From Syntrophaceae bacterium UBA1163 (lineage in GTDB: Bacteria > Desulfobacterota > BSN033 > UBA1163): a stretch of 10,939 nucleotides of DNA. The notes beneath the pieces were generated by a model. That model did no database searches and was not told where the DNA came from. It worked only from the letters and a program-made list of their open reading frames with translations. Position 1 is the stretch's first letter, and every line of letters begins with the position of its first letter. The stretch is taken from NCBI GenBank assembly GCA_002311635.1, contig DBZJ01000087.1:8252-19190 (forward strand). The letters run 5' to 3'. The translations under genes and the position numbers were made by a program. This document shows positions 1-7,216 of the stretch, in pieces.

Positions 1-603
1 GAAGGATATGGACTTACCGAGTGCTCGCCGGTGTGTGTGGAGAACCCTTTCGGTCGAGAAACGCGGCCTGGATCGATTGGCATTCCTATTCCCGGATTTC
101 AGGCGCGGGTCGTAAACGATCGGGATGAAGACGTACCCTTGGGAGCCGTGGGGGAGCTTATTGTCCTTGGACCCGGCGTGATGAAAGGATACCTGAATCA
201 ACCCGAGGCCACCGCTGAAACTCTCCGCGGAGGGTGGTTGCATACAGGGGACCTGGCGCGGATGGATAAGGATGGGTATATCTACATTGTCGATCGAAAG
301 AAAGAAATGATCATTCGCGGAGGGTATAATGTGTACCCACGGGAGATTGAGGAGATCCTCTATACCCACCCTGACGTCGTCGAGGCTGCGGTGGTGGGAA
401 TTCCCCATCCCGATTTAGGGGAAGAGGTAGCTGCCATGATTGTGCTTCGCAAAGGGGCTTCGGCTACGTCGGAAGAATTGAGACAATTCGTCAAAGAGCG
501 AGTGGCCCCCTATAAATACCCAAGAAGAATTGAGCTGGTGAAGGAACTGCCCAAAGGCCATACCGGCAAGATCCTCAAGCGCGGTCTTCGATTCAAAGAT
601 TAG
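1..603 (+). CDS. Acyl-CoA synthetase (AMP-forming), C-terminal part; 5' end outside window
   Basis: The reading frame is open from base 1, so this is the last 200 residues of a longer ANL-superfamily ligase (usually 500-560 residues). These enzymes activate a carboxylic acid with ATP to an acyl-adenylate and pass it to CoA in the cytoplasm. Visible motifs, in fragment numbering, are GYGLTE (2-7, adenine-binding A5), HTGDL (81-85, A7), the hinge DRKKEMI beginning at Asp98, RGGYNVYPREIE (106-117, A8), and LPKGHTGK ending at Lys190, the expected catalytic lysine. The C-terminal domain is therefore complete. It is shorter and more FadD/LcfB-like than the ligase at 7216-9027, so the two are not recent duplicates. 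The liv operon follows 229 bases downstream on the same strand, which suggests the ligase may act on the imported compound. Substrate (medium/long-chain, aromatic or other acid) cannot be read from this part. A GTG at 31 lies inside the A5 region and is not a true start. Confidence 0.95.
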   Translation, partial: EGYGLTECSPVCVENPFGRETRPGSIGIPIPGFQARVVNDRDEDVPLGAVGELIVLGPGVMKGYLNQPEATAETLRGGWLHTGDLARMDKDGYIYIVDRKKEMIIRGGYNVYPREIEEILYTHPDVVEAAVVGIPHPDLGEEVAAMIVLRKGASATSEELRQFVKERVAPYKYPRRIELVKELPKGHTGKILKRGLRFKD

Positions 604-622
604 GTATCCCTCTAAGATGATT

Positions 623-663
623 GGGAATACAATGAGATAACCGAGGCGGGTATTATTCCCGCC
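623..663 (+). other. Overlapping stem-loops after the ligase gene
   Basis: GGCGGG (645-650) pairs with CCCGCC (658-663) around a 7-base loop. In addition GGGAATA (623-629) can pair with TATTCCC (654-660), which uses part of the same right arm, so the two stems exclude each other. No T-run follows, so this is not a standard intrinsic terminator. It may help end or attenuate transcription between the ligase and livM. That role is inference. Confidence 0.45.
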
Positions 664-713
664 CCGATGGAAGGGTTCATTGACTTCGTACAAAGAATAT
701 TTTAAGAAGAAGC

Positions 714-743
714 TTGACAAGATCCATGTGAAAATTTTAGTAT
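714..743 (+). promoter_or_regulatory. Candidate sigma-70 type promoter for the liv operon
   Basis: A perfect -35 box TTGACA (714-719) is followed after 18 bases by TAGTAT (738-743), a 4/6 match to the -10 consensus. A T-rich stretch just upstream also allows TTTAGT (736-741) with 16-base spacing. Transcription would begin near 750 and leave a leader of about 80 bases before livM. This is seen by eye only. Confidence 0.4.
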
Positions 744-832
744 GTGCGTCGTTGTCCCATTGAATTTGAAAAAATTCTCGGATTCGATCAACGGTCTTTC
801 GGAGAGTGAAAGCCCAAGGAAGATGATGCGCT

Positions 833-1894
833 ATGGATATCAAGCGTAGTTATTACGAAGATATTGAACTTTTTAAAAGTAACACCATCCTCGTCTGGTC
901 CATTCTATTTCTTGTATTTCTTGGAATCCTCCCCTGGCTTGTCAAAGCCTACCACCTCTTAGGGATGTCCATTTATATCCTTAATCTCATCACGATCAAT
1001 GCCCTCGTTGCCATCGGCTTGAATATCCTCGTGGGGTATACAGGCCAGATATCGATGGGACACGCCGGATTCTTTGCCATCGGAGCCTTCACAACCGTTA
1101 TCTTTATAGTGAATTGGAGCTTTCCCCTTTACATTGCCCTCCCCATTGCAGGGTTCATCTCATCCGCCTTCGGATTTATCCTGGGACTTCCAGCCCTTCG
1201 TCTGAAAGGGCCTTATCTTGCTATCGCCACGCTCGGCTTCGGTATGAGCATTACCACGATTATCAAACATATGGAGTTTTTTGGCGGAAGAATGGGGCTT
1301 CAAGCCCCAAAACTTTATCTTTTTGGAACCCCTATGAAGGACATCCATTATTATTACGTCATCATGATCATCGCTGTTCTGATGGTCATCGGGGCATTGA
1401 AATTGATCAAGACGCGGGTGGGGAGGGCCTTCATCGCCATTCGGGATAGCGACATTGCCGCCGAAGCAATGGGGGTGAACCTCACTTATTACAAAACCCT
1501 GTCTTTCGCCGTGAGCGCCTTTTATACAGGGATTGCTGGCGGACTTTACGCTCTTATCCTTGGATTCATCAATCCTGAGGGCTTTACTATGATCATGTCG
1601 ATCGCCTTCCTGGCCATGGTCGTGGTAGGGGGGCTGGGATCGATCATGGGTTCCATCGCTGGAGCAGCCCTCTTGACCTACCTCGATATCAAGCTTCAGG
1701 TCGTTCAGGATATTCCAGCCATCGGTCCAGCTCTGGTCGCCTTTTCCCAGAAATATATGAGCATGGCCGGGATTTCTAATATTGCTGTCATTGTTTATGG
1801 ACTGATCATGATTTTAATCGTCCTCTTCGAGCCTTTGGGAATTTTCGGCTTCTGGATTCGAACCAAACGCTACTGGAAGACATGGCCGTTTTAA
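833..1894 (+). CDS. livM: Branched-chain amino acid type ABC transporter permease LivM
   Basis: This is an inner-membrane permease of the HAAT family (BPD_transp_2), one of two that form the translocation channel with LivH and are driven by LivG/LivF. The 353 residues are mostly hydrophobic, with about eight to ten likely membrane segments. The family signature GYTGQISMGHAGF begins at residue 69. The cytoplasmic coupling loop that contacts the ATPase lies around 195-216 (RVGRAFIAIRDSDIAAEAMG). A glycine-rich membrane segment (VVVGGLGS) starts at 263. The C-terminus, with FEPLGIFGFW followed by basic and aromatic residues, is typical of LivM. The ATG at 833 is preceded by AAGGAAG (816-822) at 10-base spacing. 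ATGs at 823 and 826 are out of frame. It is the first gene of the liv operon; livH follows 74 bases later. Length is within the family range and nothing is missing. Confidence 0.93.
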   Translation: MDIKRSYYEDIELFKSNTILVWSILFLVFLGILPWLVKAYHLLGMSIYILNLITINALVAIGLNILVGYTGQISMGHAGFFAIGAFTTVIFIVNWSFPLYIALPIAGFISSAFGFILGLPALRLKGPYLAIATLGFGMSITTIIKHMEFFGGRMGLQAPKLYLFGTPMKDIHYYYVIMIIAVLMVIGALKLIKTRVGRAFIAIRDSDIAAEAMGVNLTYYKTLSFAVSAFYTGIAGGLYALILGFINPEGFTMIMSIAFLAMVVVGGLGSIMGSIAGAALLTYLDIKLQVVQDIPAIGPALVAFSQKYMSMAGISNIAVIVYGLIMILIVLFEPLGIFGFWIRTKRYWKTWPF

Positions 1895-1957
1895 TTTCGG
1901 AATTCGGAATGTGGAATGCGGATTGAATTCCGAAATCCGCAATCCGAAATCCGCATT
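1895..1957 (+). repeat. Inverted/tandem repeat element between livM and livH
   Basis: Directly after the livM stop, TTTCGGAATTC (1895-1905) is perfectly inverted at GAATTCCGAAA (1925-1935). A second inverted pair is AATGCGGATT (1915-1924) with AATCCGCATT (1948-1957). The two stems interleave, because the unit (GGAATT/GCGGATT-like words) is tandemly and degenerately repeated on both arms. It fills almost the whole gap between the two permease genes. It resembles short palindromic intergenic repeats common in environmental genomes. RNA folding here could modulate livH expression, but that is inference. Confidence 0.8.
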
Positions 1958-1958
1958 T

Positions 1959-1962
1959 GGAG
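1959..1962 (+). promoter_or_regulatory. Ribosome binding site deciding the livH start
   Basis: GGAG lies 6 bases before ATG 1969. The alternative upstream TTG at 1957 overlaps this site and has no Shine-Dalgarno of its own, so ATG 1969 is preferred. Confidence 0.7.
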
Positions 1963-1968
1963 AAAGAG

Positions 1969-2841
1969 ATGCTTGGTCAACTGATTGTGAGCGGTCTGGC
2001 GGTTGGAGCTTGTTATTCTCTCCTGGCTCTGGCCATGGTCATTATCTACAAAACCTCTGACGTTCTAAATTTTGCCCAGGGGGAAATGGCAATGATCAGC
2101 ACCTATGTGGCCTTTACCCTCATGGAGAGCCACCATGTCCCATTCCAATGGGCAGTCATCCTCACATTTCTGTTTGCTATCCTTTTGGGCGCCTCTTTCG
2201 AATTCGTCTTTCTAAGACAGGCCAAGGAACCTACTGTGTTAGGACTGATTATCATCACACTCGGTTTTGAAATGATTCTCATGGGATTCGCCGGATGGAA
2301 GTGGGGACCCGATCAGAGATCACTCGATTTTCCGGTTTCGAACATAGAGACTTACAATCTCTTCGGTCTCGTCATGAGCAAGATCAACTTCTGGACGATC
2401 GTCATTTCCCTGGTCCTGATGTTTATTCTGTTTCTCTTTTTCCGCTACACGAAAGTCGGGGTTGCCATGAGAGCGACCCAACAGAACCAGTTGGCTGCTC
2501 GAGTCATGGGCATCCGCACCAAATGGATACTCTCTTTCACCTGGGCGATTAGCTCCATGGTTGGCGCAGTAGCCGGCATGCTGATCGCAGCGCTTGGCGT
2601 ACTGGACCCCACGATGATGATGGATCCTCTTTTGAAGAGCTTTGCCTCCGCAGTCTTAGGAGGAATGACAAGCCTCCCTGGAACAGCGGTCGGGGGAGCA
2701 ATGTTGGGGATTATCGAAAACCTGTTTGGCGGGTACGTCTCTCTGGCATTTAAATCTGTTGTCGCTTTTGCCGTCATTGTGTTGATGCTATGTATTAAGC
2801 CGAGCGGACTCCTGGCCAAACATTATGTGAAGAAAGTTTAG
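1969..2841 (+). CDS. livH: Branched-chain amino acid type ABC transporter permease LivH
   Basis: This is the second inner-membrane permease of the HAAT importer and the partner of LivM. From ATG 1969 it is 290 residues, close to the usual 285-310. Motifs typical of LivH are the early NFAQGEMAMI (34-43), the coupling loop GVAMRATQQNQLAARVMGI (164-182) that docks on the ATPases, and the glycine-rich AVLGGMTSLPGTAVGGA beginning at 228. The tail KPSGLLAKHYVKKV is the common cytoplasmic end. About eight hydrophobic segments are apparent. An in-frame TTG at 1957 would add four residues but lacks a Shine-Dalgarno. The first livK gene follows after only 20 bases, which supports co-transcription. Confidence 0.94.
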   Translation: MLGQLIVSGLAVGACYSLLALAMVIIYKTSDVLNFAQGEMAMISTYVAFTLMESHHVPFQWAVILTFLFAILLGASFEFVFLRQAKEPTVLGLIIITLGFEMILMGFAGWKWGPDQRSLDFPVSNIETYNLFGLVMSKINFWTIVISLVLMFILFLFFRYTKVGVAMRATQQNQLAARVMGIRTKWILSFTWAISSMVGAVAGMLIAALGVLDPTMMMDPLLKSFASAVLGGMTSLPGTAVGGAMLGIIENLFGGYVSLAFKSVVAFAVIVLMLCIKPSGLLAKHYVKKV

Positions 2842-2861
2842 GGAGAAGGAGGAGAATATAA

Positions 2862-4046
2862 ATGTTAAAAAAAGCATTCGTTTCTATGGCGCTGTTAATG
2901 ATGGTAACTTTTTTGATGACAACCCCAGGCTTAGCTCAGAAGGTCCGGGGAGTAACGGACACCGAGGTCCTCATCGGCCAGACGGGTCCACAAACAGGAC
3001 CGGCAGCCCTATGGGGAGCAGTGGCCCGCGGTACAGGCCTCTACTTTAAGGGAATCAATGATGAAGGGGGAATCCACGGCAGAAAGGTCAAATATTTCTT
3101 GCGTGACGACGGTTACCAGCCGGCAAAAACCAGAGCGATTGCCACTGAATTCGTGGAGCAGATGGGGATTTTCGGAGTGGTCGGCTGCGTGGGTGTCGGG
3201 CCAGGCATGGCTGTCCGCGATTATTACACGGAGAACAAGGTGTTGATGGTCAGCTTTGGCTGCAGCGGCGTAACCAATTGGATTAACCCCTTCAACAGAT
3301 ACATCTTCGCCACCTATCCCCTTTACGTGGATGAAGCCCGCGGCCTAACTCGATATCTGTTCGAACAGATGAAGCTCACCAAAGTGGCCGTCTTTTACCA
3401 GAACGATGATTACGGGAAACAGGGCCTCGAGGGTGTGGAGCATTACGAAAAAGAAAAGGGTCTGAAGCTCGTGGCATCGGTTTCTGCCGAGGTGACGGAA
3501 AGGGACCTGAGTTCCCATGCCTTAAAGTTAAAAAGCTCCGGGGCTGAGGCTGTGGTCATGTGGGCGATGCCCACGCACGCTGCTTTGCTCCTCGCCGAAT
3601 GCGCCAAGATCGGTTACAAGCCACAGTGGGCGACTAGCAGTACCCTCTCTGATAGCCCTGTGATGATGCAGATCACCAAAGGGCTGTGGACAGGGATGAT
3701 TCTCTCCTATCCAATCGAGCCACCGGATTCGAATAATCCCTTGATGGTCAAATATCGCGCCTGGCACCAAAAGTACGAACCGAATGAGCGGTGGGGAACT
3801 TTCTATTACTCGGGGTGCGTGTATGCCGAGCCCTTTGTCGAAGGACTGAAACGGGCAGGCAGGAATCTAACGCCCGAGACCTTTATCAAGGCCATGGAAA
3901 CCCTGAAGGATTGGCGAGGGGGGATCGGCGGACCTTTTACCTTTACGTCTACGGATCATCAAGGCGCAAAATACGTACGGTACGCACAGGTACAGCCTGA
4001 CAGCACGGTTAAGATATTGACAGACTGGGTAAGGATTACGAAATAG
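2862..4046 (+). CDS. livK: Periplasmic ABC-transporter substrate-binding protein, LivK family (copy 1)
   Basis: This is a type I periplasmic binding protein (Peripla_BP_6/Leu-Ile-Val-binding family) of 394 residues. It captures the solute in the periplasm and delivers it to LivM/LivH. A Sec signal peptide covers residues 1-25: a basic start, a hydrophobic core, and likely cleavage after GLA before Gln26. There is no lipobox cysteine, so it should be soluble. The mature part opens with VRGVTDTEVLIGQTGPQTGP (28-47), the usual first strand and ligand loop. The second lobe has FYQNDDYGKQGLEG (178-191). Four cysteines at 109, 134, 247 and 319 are conserved in the next gene. ATG 2862 has AGGAGG (2847-2852) 9 bases upstream. 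The ligand could be branched-chain amino acids, amides, or aromatic or other carboxylates; flanking CoA ligases favour an acid. A near-identical paralogue follows. Confidence 0.93.
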   Translation: MLKKAFVSMALLMMVTFLMTTPGLAQKVRGVTDTEVLIGQTGPQTGPAALWGAVARGTGLYFKGINDEGGIHGRKVKYFLRDDGYQPAKTRAIATEFVEQMGIFGVVGCVGVGPGMAVRDYYTENKVLMVSFGCSGVTNWINPFNRYIFATYPLYVDEARGLTRYLFEQMKLTKVAVFYQNDDYGKQGLEGVEHYEKEKGLKLVASVSAEVTERDLSSHALKLKSSGAEAVVMWAMPTHAALLLAECAKIGYKPQWATSSTLSDSPVMMQITKGLWTGMILSYPIEPPDSNNPLMVKYRAWHQKYEPNERWGTFYYSGCVYAEPFVEGLKRAGRNLTPETFIKAMETLKDWRGGIGGPFTFTSTDHQGAKYVRYAQVQPDSTVKILTDWVRITK

Positions 4047-4147
4047 CAAGCCCACTTTATCTGTCATTGGTAAGGGGGGTTCCTATCCATCGGTAGGCAG
4101 GGAAGTAATCTCTTATTCGTGCTCTATCGAGCCATCAATGTTTGGAA

Positions 4148-4153
4148 AGGAGG
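4148..4153 (+). promoter_or_regulatory. Strong ribosome binding site deciding the start of the second livK
   Basis: AGGAGG lies 7 bases before ATG 4161. Starting there gives a protein of 394 residues, exactly the length of copy 1, with a proper signal peptide. The GTG at 4119 would add 14 polar residues in front of the signal peptide and is rejected. Confidence 0.85.
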
Positions 4154-4160
4154 AGACAAA

Positions 4161-5345
4161 ATGTTGAAGAGAGATTTAGTTTTGGTTTGTTTATTAGCAC
4201 TGGCGGCCTTTTTGATGACGACGCCCGTCTCGGCTGAGCAGGTCCGGGGAGTCACAGACACCGAGATCCTCATCGGCCAGACAGGTCCGCAGACAGGACC
4301 GGCGGCAGCCTGGGGAGCCGTGGCTCGCGGTTCAGGCCTTTTCTTCAAGGGGATCAACGACGAAGGCGGGATCCACGGCAGAAAGATCAAATACTTGTTG
4401 CGTGACGATGGTTACCAACCGGCCAAAACCAAGGCCATCGGTACTGAATTCGTAGAACAGATCGGGATTTTCGGAGTGGTCGGGTGCGTGGGAGTGGGGC
4501 CAGGCATGTCTGTCCGCGATTATTATACGGAAAATAAGGTGTTGATGGTCAGCTTCGGCTGTAGCGGCGTCACCAACTGGATTCAGCCTTTCAACAGATA
4601 CATCTTCCCCGTCTATCAGCTTTACGTTGATGAAGCTAAGGCCCTCACCCGATATTTTTATGAAAACATGAAGCTCAAAAAAGTGGCCGTGTTTTATCAG
4701 AACGATGATTACGGAAAACAGGGCCTCGAAGGTGTGGAGCGTTACGAAAAAGAAAAGGGTCTGAAGGTGGTGGCCACAGTTTCTGCGGAGGTAACCGACC
4801 GTGACCTGAGCTCTCATGCTTTAAAATTAAAAGAGTCCGGGGCCGAGGCGGTCGTTCTGTGGGCCATGCCCACCCATGGGGCTTTACTCCTCGCCGAATG
4901 CGCCAAAATCGGCTACAAGCCCCAATTTGGGACCAGCAGTACCCTCTCCGATGGCCCTTTAATGATGTCGATCACGAAAGGGCTTTGGGCCGGGATGATT
5001 AACTCCTTTCCGATCGAGACCCCGGATTCGAACCATCCCTTGATGGTCAAATATCGGGCCTGGCACCAGAAGTATGAGCCGAATGAGCGCTGGGGAACTT
5101 TCTATTACTCAGGGTGCTTATATGCCGAACCGCTTGCCGAAGGGTTGAGACGGGCAGGCAGGAATTTAACGCCTGAGACTTTTATTAAAGCGATGGAAAC
5201 CATAAGAGACTGGAAGGGTGCGATCGGCGCGCCCATCACCTTTACGCCTACGGATCACCAGGGTTGTAAAGACACTCGGTTCGCTCAGGTGCAGCCCGAC
5301 GGCAGCATGAAGATATTGACAGACTGGGTAAGAATTACGAAGTAA
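4161..5345 (+). CDS. livK: Periplasmic ABC-transporter substrate-binding protein, LivK family (copy 2)
   Basis: This is a tandem paralogue of the preceding gene, also 394 residues and aligning without gaps. By eye about 69 positions differ, roughly 82% identity overall. The signal peptides (1-25) differ at about half their positions, while the mature parts are about 85% identical. Cleavage is likely after VSA before Glu26. The ligand loop GQTGPQTGP, FYQNDDYGKQGLEG and four shared cysteines are retained; a fifth mature cysteine appears at residue 369 (DHQGC). Changes cluster at sites such as N/Q142, the A-T-x-P to P-V-x-Q stretch near 150-153, W/F256, L/N281 and P/T287, some of which may line the cleft. 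The 114-base gap to copy 1 has a small stem (4082-4097) and no obvious terminator. A duplicated receptor sharing one permease set may broaden ligand range, as LivJ/LivK do in E. coli. Function here is inferred. Confidence 0.93.
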   Translation: MLKRDLVLVCLLALAAFLMTTPVSAEQVRGVTDTEILIGQTGPQTGPAAAWGAVARGSGLFFKGINDEGGIHGRKIKYLLRDDGYQPAKTKAIGTEFVEQIGIFGVVGCVGVGPGMSVRDYYTENKVLMVSFGCSGVTNWIQPFNRYIFPVYQLYVDEAKALTRYFYENMKLKKVAVFYQNDDYGKQGLEGVERYEKEKGLKVVATVSAEVTDRDLSSHALKLKESGAEAVVLWAMPTHGALLLAECAKIGYKPQFGTSSTLSDGPLMMSITKGLWAGMINSFPIETPDSNHPLMVKYRAWHQKYEPNERWGTFYYSGCLYAEPLAEGLRRAGRNLTPETFIKAMETIRDWKGAIGAPITFTPTDHQGCKDTRFAQVQPDGSMKILTDWVRITK

Positions 5346-5347
5346 TT

Positions 5348-5461
5348 GGACAGGAATACGTGTCCGTGCCCGTGATTCGTGTCCGTAAATTATTAATGGT
5401 TCTTTAAGTGTGGGGCGGGGACGACTTTAGTCGGTCTAATGAGGAAGGCTAAGGCGTCCCC
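5348..5461 (+). repeat. Short direct and inverted repeats in the livG leader
   Basis: CGTGTCCGT occurs at 5359-5367 and again at 5378-5386, with degenerate CGTG words between, and GGACA (5348-5352) can pair with TGTCC (5361-5365). Further on, GGGGACG (5417-5423) is inverted at CGTCCCC (5455-5461). An inner CGACT/AGTCG pair (5422-5433) competes for the ends of the same stem. The segment sits in the 174-base gap between the second livK and livG, the widest gap inside the operon. It could be a processing or attenuation structure that sets ATPase level below binding-protein level, or a mobile repeat. I cannot tell which. Confidence 0.6.
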
Positions 5462-5519
5462 TACCCGTGCAATCAATGGGGAGAAGGATAACATCAAGGG
5501 GTAGAAAGACATATAGACG

Positions 5520-6302
5520 ATGAGCATACTGAAAATCGAAAACCTGACGATCTTTTTTGGGGGCATCAAAGCGTTAAATAATGTGAGCTTCGAGGTGGAA
5601 AAGGGAGCGATCTACTCCATCATCGGTCCCAACGGAGCCGGAAAGACGACCGTCTTCAATTGCATCAGCGGAATTTATAAACCCAATTCCGGAAAGATCT
5701 CCTTCAAAGGAGAGAACATCACCTATTTAAAACCTGACCAGGTTGCCAAAAAGGGAATTGCCCGGACATTTCAAAATATCGAGCTCTTCTCTCACATGAG
5801 TACCATGGATAACCTCATGTTAGGCCGCCACATTCACATGAAGACAGGGGTCTGGAGAGGCGCGACGTTCATTTACAAGAATTCGAGGGCAGCCAAAGAG
5901 GAGATTGAAAACAGAGGAAAGGTTGAAGAAATTATCGACTTTCTCGACCTCCAGGTCGCAAGAGACCAGTTTGTGGTAAACCTTCCCTATGGAACTCGAA
6001 AACTGGTCGAACTTGGCCGCGCCTTGGCGTTGGACCCGGAAGTCATCCTTTTGGATGAGCCTTCGGCCGGAATGAATATGGAGGAAAAAGGGGACTTGAT
6101 CTTCTCGATTCAGGATATTCGGGACGACCTCGGCATCACCGTCTTGCTTGTGGAGCACGATATGAACCTGATTATGGACGTCTCGGACCGAATCCTGGCC
6201 TTGAACTTTGGAGAGAGAATAGCGGAGGGGCTACCACAAGAGATTCAAAAACACTCGGAAGTTCTTAAGGCTTATCTGGGCGAGGAGGAAAAGGTTGCTT
6301 AA
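5520..6302 (+). CDS. livG: Branched-chain amino acid type ABC transporter ATP-binding protein LivG
   Basis: This is a cytoplasmic ATPase that pairs with LivF to power the importer. It has 260 residues, the usual length. Walker A is GPNGAGKT (36-43). The Q-loop glutamine is Gln85 in ARTFQNIELF. The LivG-type signature is LPYGTRKLVELGRAL (155-169), where LPYG replaces the canonical LSGG as is normal in this family. Walker B is VILLDE with catalytic Glu180, followed by PSAGMN. The switch histidine is His213 in VEHDMN. The insert around 104-135 with a charged helix is typical of LivG. The ATG at 5520 gives the standard N-terminus, but no good Shine-Dalgarno precedes it; the nearest purine-rich GGGG is about 18 bases away, so translation may be weak or depend on leader structure. 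The 3' end overlaps livF by 8 bases, which indicates translational coupling. Confidence 0.95.
   Translation: MSILKIENLTIFFGGIKALNNVSFEVEKGAIYSIIGPNGAGKTTVFNCISGIYKPNSGKISFKGENITYLKPDQVAKKGIARTFQNIELFSHMSTMDNLMLGRHIHMKTGVWRGATFIYKNSRAAKEEIENRGKVEEIIDFLDLQVARDQFVVNLPYGTRKLVELGRALALDPEVILLDEPSAGMNMEEKGDLIFSIQDIRDDLGITVLLVEHDMNLIMDVSDRILALNFGERIAEGLPQEIQKHSEVLKAYLGEEEKVA
6283..6288 (+). promoter_or_regulatory. Ribosome binding site for livF, inside livG
   Basis: AGGAGG within the last codons of livG lies 6 bases before TTG 6295. It supports the unusual TTG start that overlaps the livG stop. No ATG nearby gives a LivF-like N-terminus. Confidence 0.8.
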
Positions 6303-7062
6303 GGTCAAGAATATTGAGACACTGTACGGACTGATTATGGCGATCAGAGGCGTTTCCTTGGAGGTACAGGAGGGACAAATCGCCGCCATCCTCGGAGCCA
6401 ATGGCGCTGGGAAGACGACGATTCTGAAGACCATTATGGGACTTCTCGAGGACCAGCCGGACAAAGGAACCATCGAATTTTTAGGAAAGAGAATTGACGG
6501 AAAGGATGCAGAGGAAATCGTCCACCTGGGGATTTCCTATGTACCGGAGGGGAGGGAAGTCTTCCCTGAGTTGAGTGTCGATGAGAATTTGCGCATGGGG
6601 GCTTATACCCGGAGAGACAAAAAAGGGATAAAGGAAGATTACGATCGGGTGATCAGCCATTTCCCTGTTCTTAGCGAGAGGAAGAATCAGTGGGCAGGCA
6701 CTCTCAGCGGAGGAGAGCAGCAAATGCTCGCCATCGGCAGGGCATTGATGACGCGTCCCAAGCTCCTGATGATGGACGAACCCTCGCTGGGACTCTCCCC
6801 CATCCTGGTTAAGGAGATCTTCGGGATCACCAAAATGATCAATGCGGAAGGGACAACCATCCTCCTCGTCGAGCAAAATGCGAAGATGGCATTGAAGATC
6901 TCGAGCTACGCGTTCGTTCTCGAAAACGGAAGGATCGTCGCTGCCAACACCCCCGATATCCTTTTGCAAGACGAAGATGTGAAGGAGTTTTACCTGGGTA
7001 TCCGATCAGAGGAATCTGTGAAAGGATACCAGAGGTGGAAGAAAAAGAAACGCTGGCGGTAA
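6295..7062 (+). CDS. livF: Branched-chain amino acid type ABC transporter ATP-binding protein LivF
   Basis: This is the second ATPase of the importer and the partner of LivG. It begins with TTG, read as Met, and gives LKVKNIETLYGLIMAIRGVS, a standard LivF start. Motifs are Walker A GANGAGKTT (34-42), VPEGREVFPELSV (83-95) in the Q-loop region, signature LSGGEQQMLAIGRAL (137-151), Walker B LLMMDE (157-162) and VEQN (192-195). In the last motif Gln194 stands where most ABC proteins have the switch histidine; this is normal for LivF. At 255 residues it is about 15-20 longer than E. coli LivF. The extra tail after YLG ends in a strongly basic WKKKKRWR. It is the last gene of the operon: the next gene is on the opposite strand, and the gap between them is repeat-filled. 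Confidence 0.94.
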   Translation: MLKVKNIETLYGLIMAIRGVSLEVQEGQIAAILGANGAGKTTILKTIMGLLEDQPDKGTIEFLGKRIDGKDAEEIVHLGISYVPEGREVFPELSVDENLRMGAYTRRDKKGIKEDYDRVISHFPVLSERKNQWAGTLSGGEQQMLAIGRALMTRPKLLMMDEPSLGLSPILVKEIFGITKMINAEGTTILLVEQNAKMALKISSYAFVLENGRIVAANTPDILLQDEDVKEFYLGIRSEESVKGYQRWKKKKRWR

Positions 7063-7069
7063 TGAAGGC

Positions 7070-7216
7070 CGCAAAGGGCATGGCGCAAAGCGCATAGCGT
7101 CCAATATCCCAAATTTCAAATCACAAATCTCAAACAAACACCGATCACGAACGTCCAATCACGAATCAAAAACAGACGGCGAAAAGACATTTAACGCTAT
7201 ACGCTCTGCGCTATGC
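7070..7216 (+). repeat. Repeat-filled gap between convergent genes
   Basis: Three layers are visible. At the left, a 14-base unit is tandemly repeated with two mismatches (CGCAAAGGGCATGG at 7070-7083, CGCAAAGCGCATAG at 7084-7097). In the middle there is A-rich low-complexity sequence made of AAATYNCAAAT-like words and repeated ATCACGAA words (about 7105-7170). At the right are degenerate CGCTATG-like units (7195-7216). The left and right ends are inverted relative to each other: GCATAGCG (7092-7099) is the exact reverse complement of CGCTATGC (7209-7216). No T-run hairpin marks a clear terminator for livF or for the opposing ligase. The last base of the repeat touches the ligase stop codon. 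Confidence 0.7.

Noticed and set aside
415..843. 142-residue reverse-strand open frame spanning the end of the ligase, the gap and the livM start
   Set aside because: It overlaps the well-supported ligase C-terminus and the promoter region, has no recognisable domain and no good ribosome site.
4082..4097. Stem CCTA-CC/GG-TAGG between the two livK genes, considered as a terminator
   Set aside because: Short and bulged with no following T-run; the strong ribosome site downstream suggests read-through transcription.
4332..4817. 161-residue reverse-strand frame within the second livK
   Set aside because: It is antisense to a clearly coding, conserved receptor and shows no family motifs; open length is expected in such codon usage.
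6481..6969. 162-residue reverse-strand frame inside livF
   Set aside because: It is a shadow of livF, which carries all ABC ATPase motifs on the + strand.
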